NCBI GenBank assembly: GCA_910588285.1
Contig: CAJUQB010000005.1
Location: 1 to 64,000, forward strand
Source of the DNA: an uncultured Lachnospiraceae bacterium
GTDB taxonomy: Bacteria; Bacillota; Clostridia; Lachnospirales; Lachnospiraceae
Direction of reading: 5' to 3'
Length of the DNA: 64,000 nucleotides
A model generated the notes under the pieces. That model saw only the letters and a list, made by a program, of their open reading frames with translations, was not told the origin of the DNA and made no database searches. A program made the position numbers and the translations under genes. This document shows, in pieces, positions 40,850-50,100 of this stretch (position 1 is the first letter of the stretch; each line of letters opens with the position of its first letter).

Positions 40850-41695
40850 CTATACCTTAATATCTGCGATCCGCTCCGCCAGCAAAAATGCCCCTCCGTA
40901 TAGGATCAGACAGGCCGTCATCATGCCCCTTCCCATCCATGTGGAATACATCACATCCAGAAAGCCTGGATTTGTAAGCCGGACAAACAGCAGAATCCCC
41001 AGAGGAATCAGGTTCATAATCCGCTGCTCCATCTGCTTTGCCGCAATCATGGTCTGAATCTCCCGCTCCAGCTCCAGCTTATCTGTAATCCGCTCTGACG
41101 CGTCTCTTAGGATTCTTGTAAAATTGCTGCCATTATGTCTGGCATAGGCAAATACCTGGCCAAAGGTAGCGATCTCCTCTACCCCGCTGCGCCATGCAAG
41201 GCTTTCAATCAGACCGTCCACCGGTATATTCAGCTTCAGCTGTCCGTTAATCTGCCTTAGCTCCCTGCACATATCTGCCTGATCGCCCAATAGCTGCTCC
41301 AACTCCTTCTGGGCAGCCCCAAAGGCATTCTCCACCGAATAACCGGCATACAGGGAAGCGGTAAGGACGCGGATGCATTCCTTGAACTGCCGCTTCAGTT
41401 CCCTCTGCTGCTGTTCACAGCTGCTGTGCCTTACACGCACCAGCGCTGCCGGAAAGACTGCCAGTACCACCAAAAGCCCTGCTGCACTCTCATAGAACAG
41501 AAATGCGATCACAGCTGACAGGCCTGCTGACAGCGCCAGACACCTCCCCACATCAGACCCGGTCAGCCGATAGCTGCGGTAATCCTTCTCCTTTACTGCT
41601 CCTGCCCTTCCCGTTCTCCTTTGTCTCTTTAACGGCCAAGCCCGGCAGCCAGCAGCTTGTCTCTGCGTTCTAACACGCCTTCCCTGTCCCAGCAT
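40850..41695 (-). CDS. tadB: TadB-like inner-membrane platform protein
   Basis: About 281 residues from MLGQGRRVRTQRQAAGCRAW. Membrane segments (LSAGLSAVIAFLFYESAAGL, LLVVLAVFPAALVRV) precede a type II secretion F domain: KECIRVLTASLYAGYSVENA, GQVFAYARHNGSNFTRILRD. A final pair of membrane helices closes the protein. The start chosen follows a G-rich site (GGAGGGG) and overlaps tadA by 67 bases. No ATG lies nearer the domain, so the true start could be a rarer codon. It partners TadC. Confidence 0.85.
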   Translation of the reverse strand: MLGQGRRVRTQRQAAGCRAWPLKRQRRTGRAGAVKEKDYRSYRLTGSDVGRCLALSAGLSAVIAFLFYESAAGLLVVLAVFPAALVRVRHSSCEQQQRELKRQFKECIRVLTASLYAGYSVENAFGAAQKELEQLLGDQADMCRELRQINGQLKLNIPVDGLIESLAWRSGVEEIATFGQVFAYARHNGSNFTRILRDASERITDKLELEREIQTMIAAKQMEQRIMNLIPLGILLFVRLTNPGFLDVMYSTWMGRGMMTACLILYGGAFLLAERIADIKV

Positions 41696-42837
41696 CCTGT
41701 AATCCGTCCCCCCTCCTCTCCTGTCTCTCGAAACCGGTACAGGGAATTCATGCAAAAGCTCCCCTCCCGGTAATCTGTAAGCTCCCTAATATCCAATACC
41801 TTCCTGGTTCCGTCCCGCAGCCTGCCCAAGTGGATCAGAATATCAATGCCTGATGCAATCTGGGCGCAGATGGCATCCAGAGGAAGCTCCATACCCATCC
41901 GTACCATGGTCTGAATCCGCCGCAGCATATCAGCACAGCTGTTGGAATGCCCGGTACTGATGGAGCCATCGTGGCCTGTATTCATAGCCTGCAGCATGTC
42001 CAGTGCCTCCGCCCCCCGGATCTCCCCCACAATAATCCGATCCGGCCGAAGGCGCAGGGAGGTCTTGATCAGATCCCGGATGGACACCTCGTTCCCCACC
42101 TCCATGGTATCGCTGCGGGCTTCCAGCCGGACCAGGTTCGGCACGTCCCTGATCTGAAGCTCCGCGGAATCCTCAATGGTCACCAGCCGCTCCCCTTTGG
42201 GAATAAATGCTGACATGGCATTCAGAAATGTGGTTTTCCCGGAGCCTGTCCCTCCGGAAATAAAGACATTGTATCTGGCCACCACTAGCTCCTCCAGAAA
42301 CTCTGCCATCTCCCGGCTTAAGGAGCCGATCTCGATCATACGCTCCATGGTAATGGGATTGGCGGGAAACTTGCGGATGGCAATACAGGAGCCGTCAATG
42401 GCAATCGGTTCCAACACAATATTGACCCGGGACCCGTCCTTCAGACGCGTATCCACAATGGGGGAATATTCATTGACCACCCGGTTGTTGGTGCCTGCCA
42501 TCTGCTGAATGACATCCTCCAGCTTCTCCCTGGAGGCAAAGCATTTGTCCCACTGCTGTATCCGTCCCTGGCGTTCATAAAAAATCTTTCCCGCCCCGTT
42601 CACCATAATCTCCGTTATGGTATCATCCTCAATCAGCTCCTGAAGGATATCCAGCCGCCGGAGAGAATAGAATGTCTCCCTGCGCAGCTGCCCTCTCTGC
42701 TTTACGGACAGCACCTGCTGTCTGGCTCTCTGGCAGACAGCCTCATCAATCAACGCCAGGATCTCCTCATCCGGCACCTCCCTGGAAATATCCAGCCGTT
42801 CCACCACATACGCCCTAATCTTCTCCATGATTCCCAT
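41629..42837 (-). CDS. tadA: TadA/CpaF-type secretion ATPase
   Basis: About 402 residues. It is the motor of Tad pilus assembly. The N-terminal part (EILALIDEAVCQRARQQVLS) leads to ITEIMVNGAGKIFYERQGRI and the ATPase core: Walker A FISGGTGSGKTTFLNAMSAF, an Asp box, RPDRIIVGEIRGAEALDMLQ (Walker B) and the His box NTGHDGSISTGHSNSCADML. The start at 42837 overlaps the end of the TadZ-like gene by 23 bases; 42828 is also possible. All catalytic residues are present. Confidence 0.95.
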   Translation of the reverse strand: MGIMEKIRAYVVERLDISREVPDEEILALIDEAVCQRARQQVLSVKQRGQLRRETFYSLRRLDILQELIEDDTITEIMVNGAGKIFYERQGRIQQWDKCFASREKLEDVIQQMAGTNNRVVNEYSPIVDTRLKDGSRVNIVLEPIAIDGSCIAIRKFPANPITMERMIEIGSLSREMAEFLEELVVARYNVFISGGTGSGKTTFLNAMSAFIPKGERLVTIEDSAELQIRDVPNLVRLEARSDTMEVGNEVSIRDLIKTSLRLRPDRIIVGEIRGAEALDMLQAMNTGHDGSISTGHSNSCADMLRRIQTMVRMGMELPLDAICAQIASGIDILIHLGRLRDGTRKVLDIRELTDYREGSFCMNSLYRFRETGEEGGRITGCWDREGVLERRDKLLAAGLGR

Positions 42838-43810
42838 ACCGGACTGCCCTCGCACGATCCCCCAGCTTCCCATTGACCCACTGCTGTACCACCGGCTCCT
42901 CCTCCATGATTTGATAATCTGACAATTCCAATGTAATGCATTCCAGCTTCCCCGCCAGCTCCTCCAGCTCCTGCTTCATCAGGCTGTCCTCAAACTGCTG
43001 CCAGCGCAGACGGCTCCAGGGACAATTCTCCACAATTCCGTATACATGGGAGCATTGCTCCAGCAGGGCGAAGAATCCGGGAACCATAATGCCAAAATCC
43101 AGAAGAATCACATCATATTCCGTTTTCTCCACCAGCATCTGCAGCAGCAGCTCATAGGCGCCGGCCTCTGTTTCTGCCAGCAGCTGCGCGTCTGTCATGG
43201 GCGGTATGTAGTCCACACGATGGTACGAATGTACCACACTCTCCAGGATCCCTGCCGTCTGTCCGCCGTAGGAGGACAGAAGATAGAGCAGGTCTGCCAG
43301 ATCCCTGTGGTACTCCGGACGCATCCAGGGGCAGAAGCCGGACCACTCTCCCAGATTCAGGTACAGGACCTGTTTTTCCTCCGACAAGGTCTGGGCCATG
43401 GCCAATGCAAAGGGGGTCTGCATCATGCAGTGGGTGGGAGAGTATATGGCTGCGATCTCCTTTGCCTTGCGGCTGCTGCCAAGGTTCTTCTGCCTCTGCC
43501 TCAGATAATACGCATACATCTGCCGGAGAATCTCCTCTGCCGACTGGTACTTAAATATGGCTCCCTCCTCCCCGGACTGTTCCTCTGTCATCCGGATAAA
43601 AAGACTCTCCCCCGCAGACGGAACCGGTTCAAAGCCTGTACCATACAGTACAATATCTACCGGCTGTGACTTCAGCTGATCCATCAGCATCCGCTTGCCG
43701 GAAAAAGCATAGACCTGAATCTGCCTGCTTTTCTTCCGTATCAGGTATTCTGCCAGCCGCTCCCGATATACCCTGTCCGTATCGCAGACGGCAACCCGGA
43801 TCTTTTTCAA
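42815..43810 (-). CDS. tadZ: TadZ/CpaE-like localisation protein with degenerate P-loop
   Basis: About 331 residues with a TTG start whose last bases overlap the stop of the upstream peptidase gene (TTGA). The first part (about 1-80, KIRVAVCDTDRVYRERLAEY) is a receiver-like domain. The second part resembles a MinD/ParA ATPase (YSPTHCMMQTPFALAMAQTL, EYDVILLDFGIMVPGFFAL), but the Walker A Gly-Lys-Thr is lost (MQT). So it probably binds the membrane or partner without hydrolysing ATP. TadZ proteins set where the pilus machine assembles. Confidence 0.82.
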   Translation of the reverse strand: MKKIRVAVCDTDRVYRERLAEYLIRKKSRQIQVYAFSGKRMLMDQLKSQPVDIVLYGTGFEPVPSAGESLFIRMTEEQSGEEGAIFKYQSAEEILRQMYAYYLRQRQKNLGSSRKAKEIAAIYSPTHCMMQTPFALAMAQTLSEEKQVLYLNLGEWSGFCPWMRPEYHRDLADLLYLLSSYGGQTAGILESVVHSYHRVDYIPPMTDAQLLAETEAGAYELLLQMLVEKTEYDVILLDFGIMVPGFFALLEQCSHVYGIVENCPWSRLRWQQFEDSLMKQELEELAGKLECITLELSDYQIMEEEPVVQQWVNGKLGDRARAVRYGNHGED

Positions 43811-44322
43811 ATAATCACCCCTATCGAAATAAGAAATCCAATTAAAATCGCAACTGAGAAATGAATGATTGTTTCTTTTTCTGATATACCTCTGTCGTAT
43901 ATTCCGATATGCCCCTCTGTCAGCGACAGCCATACATAGTAACAGAAGTATCGTAGACGCGCCCCAAGATTCTTATAGAACAGAAGCTTTCCCAAGGATA
44001 CAAGAGCTCCTGCAAGAAAGGAAAAAAACATGCAATAACAGATTACTTTCAGGTTCCAAATGCCACTTACAACGGAAAATAATTTGATATCGCCTGCACC
44101 AAGTGCACGCATCAGGAATAAAAGAAATAACACGATAACCGGAAAAAGAACTTGAATTACAAATCGTATGGATCCGCTCCATCCAGACTCCCATATCTGA
44201 AGGATCAATCCTGCTATGAGCCCCAGGCAAATCAGCCGGTTACTGATTCTGCCGGAGCGAAGGTCTGTAACGGCTGCTGTCAGCAGCAACAACAGCGTAC
44301 CTGCAATTTTTAAAATCCCAAT
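43807..44322 (-). CDS. tadV: TadV/CpaA prepilin peptidase (second of two)
   Basis: About 171 residues if started at the ATT at 44322, or 161 from a TTG at 44292. The aspartate motifs are LTAAVTDLRSGRISNRLI and LMRALGAGDIKLFSVVSG; several membrane helices surround them. The only good ribosome site (GAGGTGA) lies 6 bases before the ATT, and the TTG has none. A nearby ATG (44326) is in another frame, so either a rare ATT start or a small frameshift is likely. It is the first gene of the Tad operon, behind a strong promoter. Confidence 0.8.
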   Translation of the reverse strand: MGILKIAGTLLLLLTAAVTDLRSGRISNRLICLGLIAGLILQIWESGWSGSIRFVIQVLFPVIVLFLLFLMRALGAGDIKLFSVVSGIWNLKVICYCMFFSFLAGALVSLGKLLFYKNLGARLRYFCYYVWLSLTEGHIGIYDRGISEKETIIHFSVAILIGFLISIGVII

Positions 44323-44347
44323 TCATCACCTCGCTTTTGTAGTTTGG

Positions 44348-44376
44348 ATTATAAAACAGTTTTTTTCTCTTGTCCA
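44348..44376 (-). promoter_or_regulatory. Promoter of the Tad pilus operon
   Basis: On the minus strand TGGACA (44376-44371), a 17-bp spacer and perfect TATAAT (44353-44348). The expected start of transcription is only about 8 bases before the ribosome site of tadV, so the leader is very short. The genes down to about 36,100 are overlapping or closely spaced and probably share this promoter. Confidence 0.75.
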
Positions 44377-44412
44377 GTGGTTTTTTGAAACTTTCTCATT
44401 TTTGTAAAACAC

Positions 44413-44679
44413 TTACAAATTTTGATAAATCAAAATCCCGTAAAGCAGTGCAAACCCGCTGATACCAAGGGTTCCGACTGTCAAAAGGCTTGCCGGATTC
44501 AAGCCCACGGAGACAGAAATATGCTGTTTTGCCAGAAATAAATTGCAGAAATAAATTCCAATTCCTCCAATGGCCATCCGTGCCAGAAATCCAAACACAA
44601 TCTGCGCCTTCTTTTTTAATGCCCCCATTACCAATACAATGATACAGATTGCCACAATGGCTGCCGCTCCATAATTCAT
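44413..44679 (-). CDS. BofA-family membrane protein
   Basis: About 88 residues from MNYGAAAIVAICIIVLVMGA. Two or three membrane segments and the signature GLNPASLLTVGTLGISGFAL near the C-terminus match BofA (inhibitor of pro-sigma-K processing). In B. subtilis BofA lies beside yaaL; here the YaaL-like gene is next door but divergent. A sporulation role fits a Clostridia host, though Clostridia often lack the other parts of the sigma-K checkpoint. The frame extends 14 codons further upstream without a ribosome site. Confidence 0.85.
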   Translation of the reverse strand: MNYGAAAIVAICIIVLVMGALKKKAQIVFGFLARMAIGGIGIYFCNLFLAKQHISVSVGLNPASLLTVGTLGISGFALLYGILIYQNL

Positions 44680-44814
44680 ATCCTGTTGTCCTGATCCCGT
44701 TCTTAAGTTAAATATATACAATTTTTTCTTTTTTTATACCTTTTTTTGTATAGATTTGAAAATCCTGGATTATACTTAAGTAAAAGGGAACCGATTTTGG
44801 AAAGGATGATTTCT

Positions 44815-45042
44815 TTGAAAAAAGATCCGACTTACGCACTGCTATTAGATGACCTGAGAAAGGCGAAAAGCGACCTGGAGCTGGCCTACTCCAATTTTGA
44901 AAACGTGGTGGACCCGGACCTGATCGACAGCTGCATCTATCAGGTGAATGCCGTACAGCTCCGATACAAATTTCTGCTGGGACGTGTCAAACAAATAGAG
45001 GATTCTTATGCAAAGAATCCTCTGGAGCTCATGGAATCCTGA
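44815..45042 (+). CDS. YaaL-like protein (DUF2508)
   Basis: About 75 residues with a TTG start 8 bases after AAAGGA. The reading MKKDPTYALLLDDLRKAKSD continues LELAYSNFENVVDPDLIDSC and YQVNAVQLRYKFLLGRVKQI, the DUF2508 pattern of B. subtilis YaaL. It is a helical cytosolic protein of unknown job. The frame extends 23 codons upstream but the ribosome site supports the TTG. Its last 37 bases overlap the end of the convergent fliS gene, where an 11-bp hairpin lies. Confidence 0.8.
   Translation: MKKDPTYALLLDDLRKAKSDLELAYSNFENVVDPDLIDSCIYQVNAVQLRYKFLLGRVKQIEDSYAKNPLELMES
44997..45023. terminator. Shared hairpin in the overlap of two convergent genes
   Basis: AGAGGATTCTT (44997-45007) and AAGAATCCTCT (45013-45023) form a perfect 11-bp stem with a 5-base loop. 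It falls inside the coding overlap of the YaaL-like gene (rightward) and fliS (leftward, stop at 45006). It may act as a terminator or RNA stabiliser for both, but there is no T-run. Confidence 0.4.
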
Positions 45043-45482
45043 ATGGTTTCCGTTAGATTTCCTCTTTGGTATGTCATACCCGCTACAATCTGCTGAGTAT
45101 GCTTCATCAGAGGTTCTGAGGTGTCCTGTCTGGCTGCTTCCGCAAAGCTGCCGTACAGTCCCCTCAGAACCTTATTTGCCGCCGTGATCCCCTGGGTGTC
45201 CTGCCGGTAGAAGCCGGTGGACAGCTGCCGGATGGCATACTGGTAGAGGGGATACAGCTCTTTTGCAATGGGATAGGAAAAATCAAGGGCATTCCGAAGA
45301 ACCGCCACCGCCTGCTGGGCTTTGCGCAGCGCAGCGCGATACTCCTTAAGCTCTCCCTTTTCAAACCATTGCAGCGCCTCCTGCTGGTAGGCAAAATAAA
45401 TATCGTATATCACTACAATCATTCCCCCCCGGTTGCTGCTGCTGATACGCCGGGTGAATTCCTGTTTCTTTGCCTTGTCCAT
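45006..45482 (-). CDS. fliS: Flagellin export chaperone FliS
   Basis: 158 residues. FliS binds the flagellin C-terminus to prevent premature polymerisation. The helical pattern VVIYDIYFAYQQEALQWFEK, EYRAALRKAQQAVAVLRNAL and YPIAKELYPLYQYAIRQLST is typical, though the protein is about 25 residues longer than usual. It lies 9 bases after the flagellin gene, so client and chaperone are co-transcribed from the sigma-D promoter. Confidence 0.85.
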   Translation of the reverse strand: MDKAKKQEFTRRISSSNRGGMIVVIYDIYFAYQQEALQWFEKGELKEYRAALRKAQQAVAVLRNALDFSYPIAKELYPLYQYAIRQLSTGFYRQDTQGITAANKVLRGLYGSFAEAARQDTSEPLMKHTQQIVAGMTYQRGNLTETIQDSMSSRGFFA

Positions 45483-45491
45483 AGCCGACTC

Positions 45492-47000
45492 CTACTGCAG
45501 CAGCTGCAGCGCCTGCTGGGGAAGATCATTGGCCTGGGCCAGAACAGAGGTAGCCGCCTGGGTCAGTACATTGTACTGGGTATAGGTTGTCATTTCCTCC
45601 GCCATATCCGCATCCTCAATCCGGGACAGAGCCGCCGTCATATTCTCCTCCGTGGCATCTAAGCTGCTCACCGCGTACTCCAGCCGGTTCTGGTAGGCTC
45701 CGATGCGGGAGCGGGACTCACCGACCTTGGCAATGGCCTTGTCATAGGTGCCAATGGCCCGGTCTGCCCCATGGATGGAGCATACGTCCACCTCGTCAAT
45801 ATATAATGCCTTGGCCGATATGGAGGGAATTCGGATATCCATGGTCTGGTTCTCGTTTGCCCCGATCTGCAAGGTCATGGTGCCGATCTCCGTCACCTCA
45901 AAGTTCACGGGATCCCCCTGCATCTCGTCTGCAAGGCCGGTCTGCAGCTGGAAGGAAAGCTTGAATCCGTTGCGGTCCGTGACTACCACGTCCCGACCGT
46001 CACAGGTATAGGTTGCCTGCTGGGTAAAGCCGTCCCCTAAGGTCAGCTCTGCATCCGTGCCATAGGTTGGTCCCAGTTTTGTCGGTATTCCCAGATAATC
46101 TGCCAGATCCTGATTGTCGCAGGTAATAATCATCTCTGCGGAGGATCCGTAGCGCTCCGATACAAAGGCCAGACGCGTGCCAGGCCCAAAAGGCACAGCC
46201 TCATAGCCTGCATTCTCCTCCGGACCGTTCGTTCCAGGCGGATCAGCGGTGGCAAAGAGGTTTACCTCCCCGATCTCCGCTGCATACCGCAGGGTTTCAA
46301 AGACAATCTCCATCTCCTGGCCCGGAGCAAGCAGGGTCTCCACACCGTCCAGCTTGATCACCGGCCGATCCTCCGAATCCTTTGTGATCTGAACATCCAC
46401 ACCATTGATGGAAACCTTCCCTTCCGGAACAGCCTGCCCCGGTGCAGCGCCTACCGGCAGTCCTATATTCTCTGAATGGGTAGCGTCCTGCGTCACCGTA
46501 ATCTGATAATTCTTGGCCTCCACCGCATCGGAGATATCCACTCGGTCAATATTCCTGGTATTCAGGTACACCCGCTGGTCCAGACTGCCGTCCAAAAGCT
46601 TCATGGTATTGAACTCCGTATCGGTAGAAATACGGTCAATCTCCTCTGTCAGGGAGCTTACCTCCGCCTGAATGGCCTCCAGCTCCTCCTGGGTATAGAT
46701 TCCGTTGGCTGCCTGTACCGACAGCTCCCGCATACGCTGCAGCATGGCCGTCACTTCATTCATGGCTCCGTCTGCCGTCTCCAGGACGGAAACACCGTCA
46801 GAAGCGTTCTGGGACGCCTGATCCAGGCCCTTGATCTGAGCATGCATCTTAGACGCAATGGCCATGCCCGCCGCATCATCGGAGGCCTTGTTGATCTTCA
46901 GGCCCGAGGACAGACGCTCCACTGCATCGCTTAATGTATTTTCATTTCTTAACAACCGGTTATTGGCAATCACTGCCGACATATTGTGATTAATTTTCAT
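45492..47000 (-). CDS. Flagellin
   Basis: 502 residues. The conserved N-terminal D0/D1 (MKINHNMSAVIANNRLLRNE, LSSGLKINKASDDAAGMAIA) and C-terminal D1/D0 (RIGAYQNRLEYAVSSLDATE ... QANDLPQQALQLLQ) are intact. The central surface part (about 150-400) is variable and has no repeat. It is exported through the flagellar type III system and forms the filament. The start follows AGAGGTG. A sigma-D-type promoter lies 27-53 bases upstream and fliS directly downstream. No other filament gene is in the window. Confidence 0.96.
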   Translation of the reverse strand: MKINHNMSAVIANNRLLRNENTLSDAVERLSSGLKINKASDDAAGMAIASKMHAQIKGLDQASQNASDGVSVLETADGAMNEVTAMLQRMRELSVQAANGIYTQEELEAIQAEVSSLTEEIDRISTDTEFNTMKLLDGSLDQRVYLNTRNIDRVDISDAVEAKNYQITVTQDATHSENIGLPVGAAPGQAVPEGKVSINGVDVQITKDSEDRPVIKLDGVETLLAPGQEMEIVFETLRYAAEIGEVNLFATADPPGTNGPEENAGYEAVPFGPGTRLAFVSERYGSSAEMIITCDNQDLADYLGIPTKLGPTYGTDAELTLGDGFTQQATYTCDGRDVVVTDRNGFKLSFQLQTGLADEMQGDPVNFEVTEIGTMTLQIGANENQTMDIRIPSISAKALYIDEVDVCSIHGADRAIGTYDKAIAKVGESRSRIGAYQNRLEYAVSSLDATEENMTAALSRIEDADMAEEMTTYTQYNVLTQAATSVLAQANDLPQQALQLLQ

Positions 47001-47026
47001 TGATCTGCACCTCTCTTATGTGTTAT

Positions 47027-47053
47027 ATATCGGCTTCCCTGCCGGATTTCTTA
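47027..47053 (-). promoter_or_regulatory. Sigma-D (sigma-28) promoter of flagellin
   Basis: On the minus strand TAAG (47053-47050), a 15-bp spacer and GCCGATAT (47034-47027). The -10 element matches the sigma-D consensus exactly and the spacing is standard. It lies 27 bases before the flagellin start codon. Confidence 0.85.
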
Positions 47054-47115
47054 ATTCAGAATCCATTCCAAATCCTGTGCTTTCAATTTTTATGCCTTCT
47101 GCCCCATGCATTTAC

Positions 47116-50100
47116 TTATAAACGCATCAGGGCGTCCATGAAGCTCTTTGCCGCGCCATAGAGACGGCTGGTCTGAACCTCATAGTCCGGCCCGGCCTCT
47201 TCCTGCCCCTGGCCTCCGCCAAAGCCTGCTGCTCCCATCTCCGTATTCTGGCAGTGATAATCCAGGCGTACCTGCCACTCCTCGGAAAACTTCAGCTGCT
47301 CCTGAAGCGTCTCCTGCTGCTCCCGAAGCTGATCCAGGGTCTCCTGACGGTCAGATACCAAAAATCCCTCTGTCCGGTTCTCCGTCACCTGGATATGGGC
47401 CTCCAGCTTCCCCAAGCGCTGATGGCTCAGCAGGATATCCACCATGCCGCGTTTCTCCCGGCCCCGGACAATTTTAAGCTGCACATTGGTCATCTCGTCC
47501 CCGATCAGCACCGGAATGGCATAGGTCTCCTCCCTGCTCATCCGGGTGCTGATGGAGATCTCGGTGCGCATAATCTTCAGCTGGCGTACATCCACGCTGG
47601 TAAGCTCCTCCTCCTCCAGCATGGTGTCCATCACATGCTCTGCGGTCTCTGCCAGCTCCTGCTGCGCCTTTGCCATCTCCTCCGGCGTCTTTATGGCCTC
47701 CGAAAACCGCTCCAGAAGCTCCTGCTGCACCGCCTTAAGATCCGGCGTCCGCTCCTGCCGCTCCCTGCCGAACAGCTGGCGGAAGGTAGCATTCCGCTGG
47801 CTGATCATACGGCTGACTGCCTGGATATGATACGTATCCATCGGGAGCTGGTAGCTTTCCAGAAGCCGGAGCACGGCGGCCTCCGTATCCTGATTCTGGG
47901 CAAACTGCTGCAGCTGCTGCCGGTATTCCTCTAACCAAGGCTGGTTCTCCTCTGCCTCCTGGGAGGCTGCCGAGGAAAGCAGAGCCTCAAGCAGCTGCTC
48001 CGGCGTCATCTCCTGCCAGCTATCGTTCTCTACCAGGGTTTCCGCGCTCTGAGCCGACAGGCTGTGGAGAGCATCCTTGGCACAGTCTGTCTGGTAGGCA
48101 GCCTCGATCTGACGGTCAATGGCTGTCTCATCCGGCTTGATCTCCTCCGCAGCGCCCGTGGTCTCATCGACCCGCACATCCATGCCTCTGGAACGGCGGC
48201 TGCGCACCGCATGAAGGAGATTGCCCAGAGTGAGCTCGCTTCCCTGATTGGCCACCGCGCCGATCACCGCACCGTCTGTCTTCTCAATCTGCCGCAGCAG
48301 CCGGTAAATGCCGATATAGCTTTCCCGCTCCTGCTCTGTCACCTGTCCCCTCTGCTCCAGCTGCCAGAGATACCTGCTGTAGGATTCCTCCCCGCCGGGA
48401 TCCAGCTGCTCCCTGATCTCCCCGGCCTTGGCATTCAGTGTATCAATATCTGTCCGAAGGGGATTCACTCCCTCCCGGATCATCTCCATAACCACCCTGG
48501 GCTTCAGGTTCTGGAACACCTGCTGCATTTTTTCATCCAAAGCCTTCACCTGCCTGATATTCTGGGTGGTAAGCTCCATCTGATTATAGGCCAGGATCCG
48601 CACTGCCCGCCGGTTGCTGTCGCTGGTATCCAGATTCAGATCCTGTAAAATATCATCCACATTCCGGAAGGCCTTCTGAATGGAATCACCAAGATCCGCT
48701 CTCGGAGCCGTCATGGACGTCTCGTAGGACGCCTGGGCTCTGGCCAGGGGCTCATAGGGTGCCCGGGTCCCGGTCGACGGCTCATAGGGCGCCTGGGATC
48801 CCGTCAGCTCCGCCTGCTGGCTTCTGCCTGCCTGATGCATATCAAGGATGGTGGCCGGGTCGGAAAGGAAGCGTCCCAAAAGGTAGGCCGGCATCTGCAT
48901 CAGCTCTTTTGTCTTCTGGGCCGTCTCCATAAAGAGGGCTGTATTCTCCTCCGTGGCCTCAATCCCCTGCTGCCCGAAAAGCTCCCTGCAGTACTCCTGC
49001 TCCAGGCCCTTCAGCTCTTCTACCAGCTGGGAAAGCTCCATGGTCTCAATGGAAATCCCCCGGCGCAGCAGCCGGTAATTGGCCTCCACTGTCATCACCA
49101 GCCGAATCTCCTCCAGACGTCTCCTGGCACTGATCGTGCCGGCATCCTGCCCGCTCGTCCCCTCCCGGGCCGGTCTTTGGCTCTCCTGCTTTCCGGTATT
49201 TTGCTGTTCTGTGGAAGAATCCTCCCTCTGTCTGGAAAGCTGCTCCAGCCGGGCAATGGTAACAGGCTCTCCCTGCTGCTCCAGCTGGGCCACCTCCTGC
49301 TCCGTGGCTTCGTTCATGACCTGGCTGGCCGCAAACGCCCGGTCCTTTGCGCTGTATCCGGCAACCAGATATGCCTCCGCAGGCCTTTTCTGCTCTGTCA
49401 CTGCCTCGGATACCGCCATCCGCAGCTCCTCCTCATCCGGCGGCAGCGGCTGATCCATCAGCTTCTGCATATAGGAGACATTCTCCGGCGTAAGGGGAGC
49501 CCCCTTCTGAAGAAGCATCGCCCCATACCCCATGGTCGTCTCATTGACCGGAAGCCCTGCCCGGGCAATGACAGTGGCAATCTGCTTCTGAAAGCCCTCA
49601 TCCTCCGGAATGGGCGCCTGCTCCCTGGCCGGGAATACGCTTCCGCTGTGCTGGGCGCGGTAAAGGTTCTCAATGGTGGGCTCCTGCTCATTGGCAACCA
49701 GATATGCCGCCTCCTCCTGGCTGCACTGCCTTAAGTCCGCCGCCATCTGATAGGCCTGGCCGGCATTGGGCGCAATTGCCTGAAGCTTCTCCAGGGACAG
49801 GTCGTCTCCAAAGATACTGATATCCATGCCGCCCTTGGCCAATTCCATCTTAATCTTATCCACCACCGTAACAATGGTCTCCACCTGCGTATCGTTCAGG
49901 GAAAATCCTTCCTCGCCCAAATGCTTCAGATCGCTCTCGGACAAGGTGTTGGACAGAATGGCCATCTGCTGGTGGATCGCCTCCACATCAATCTCAGCTG
50001 CCGCCTGCCCCAGCCGTTCCAGCTCTGACTCCCACGAAAAAAAGGCCTTTTCTACAGTGGTGGCTTTTACACCGTGGGACTTTTCCCCATAGGATACCGC

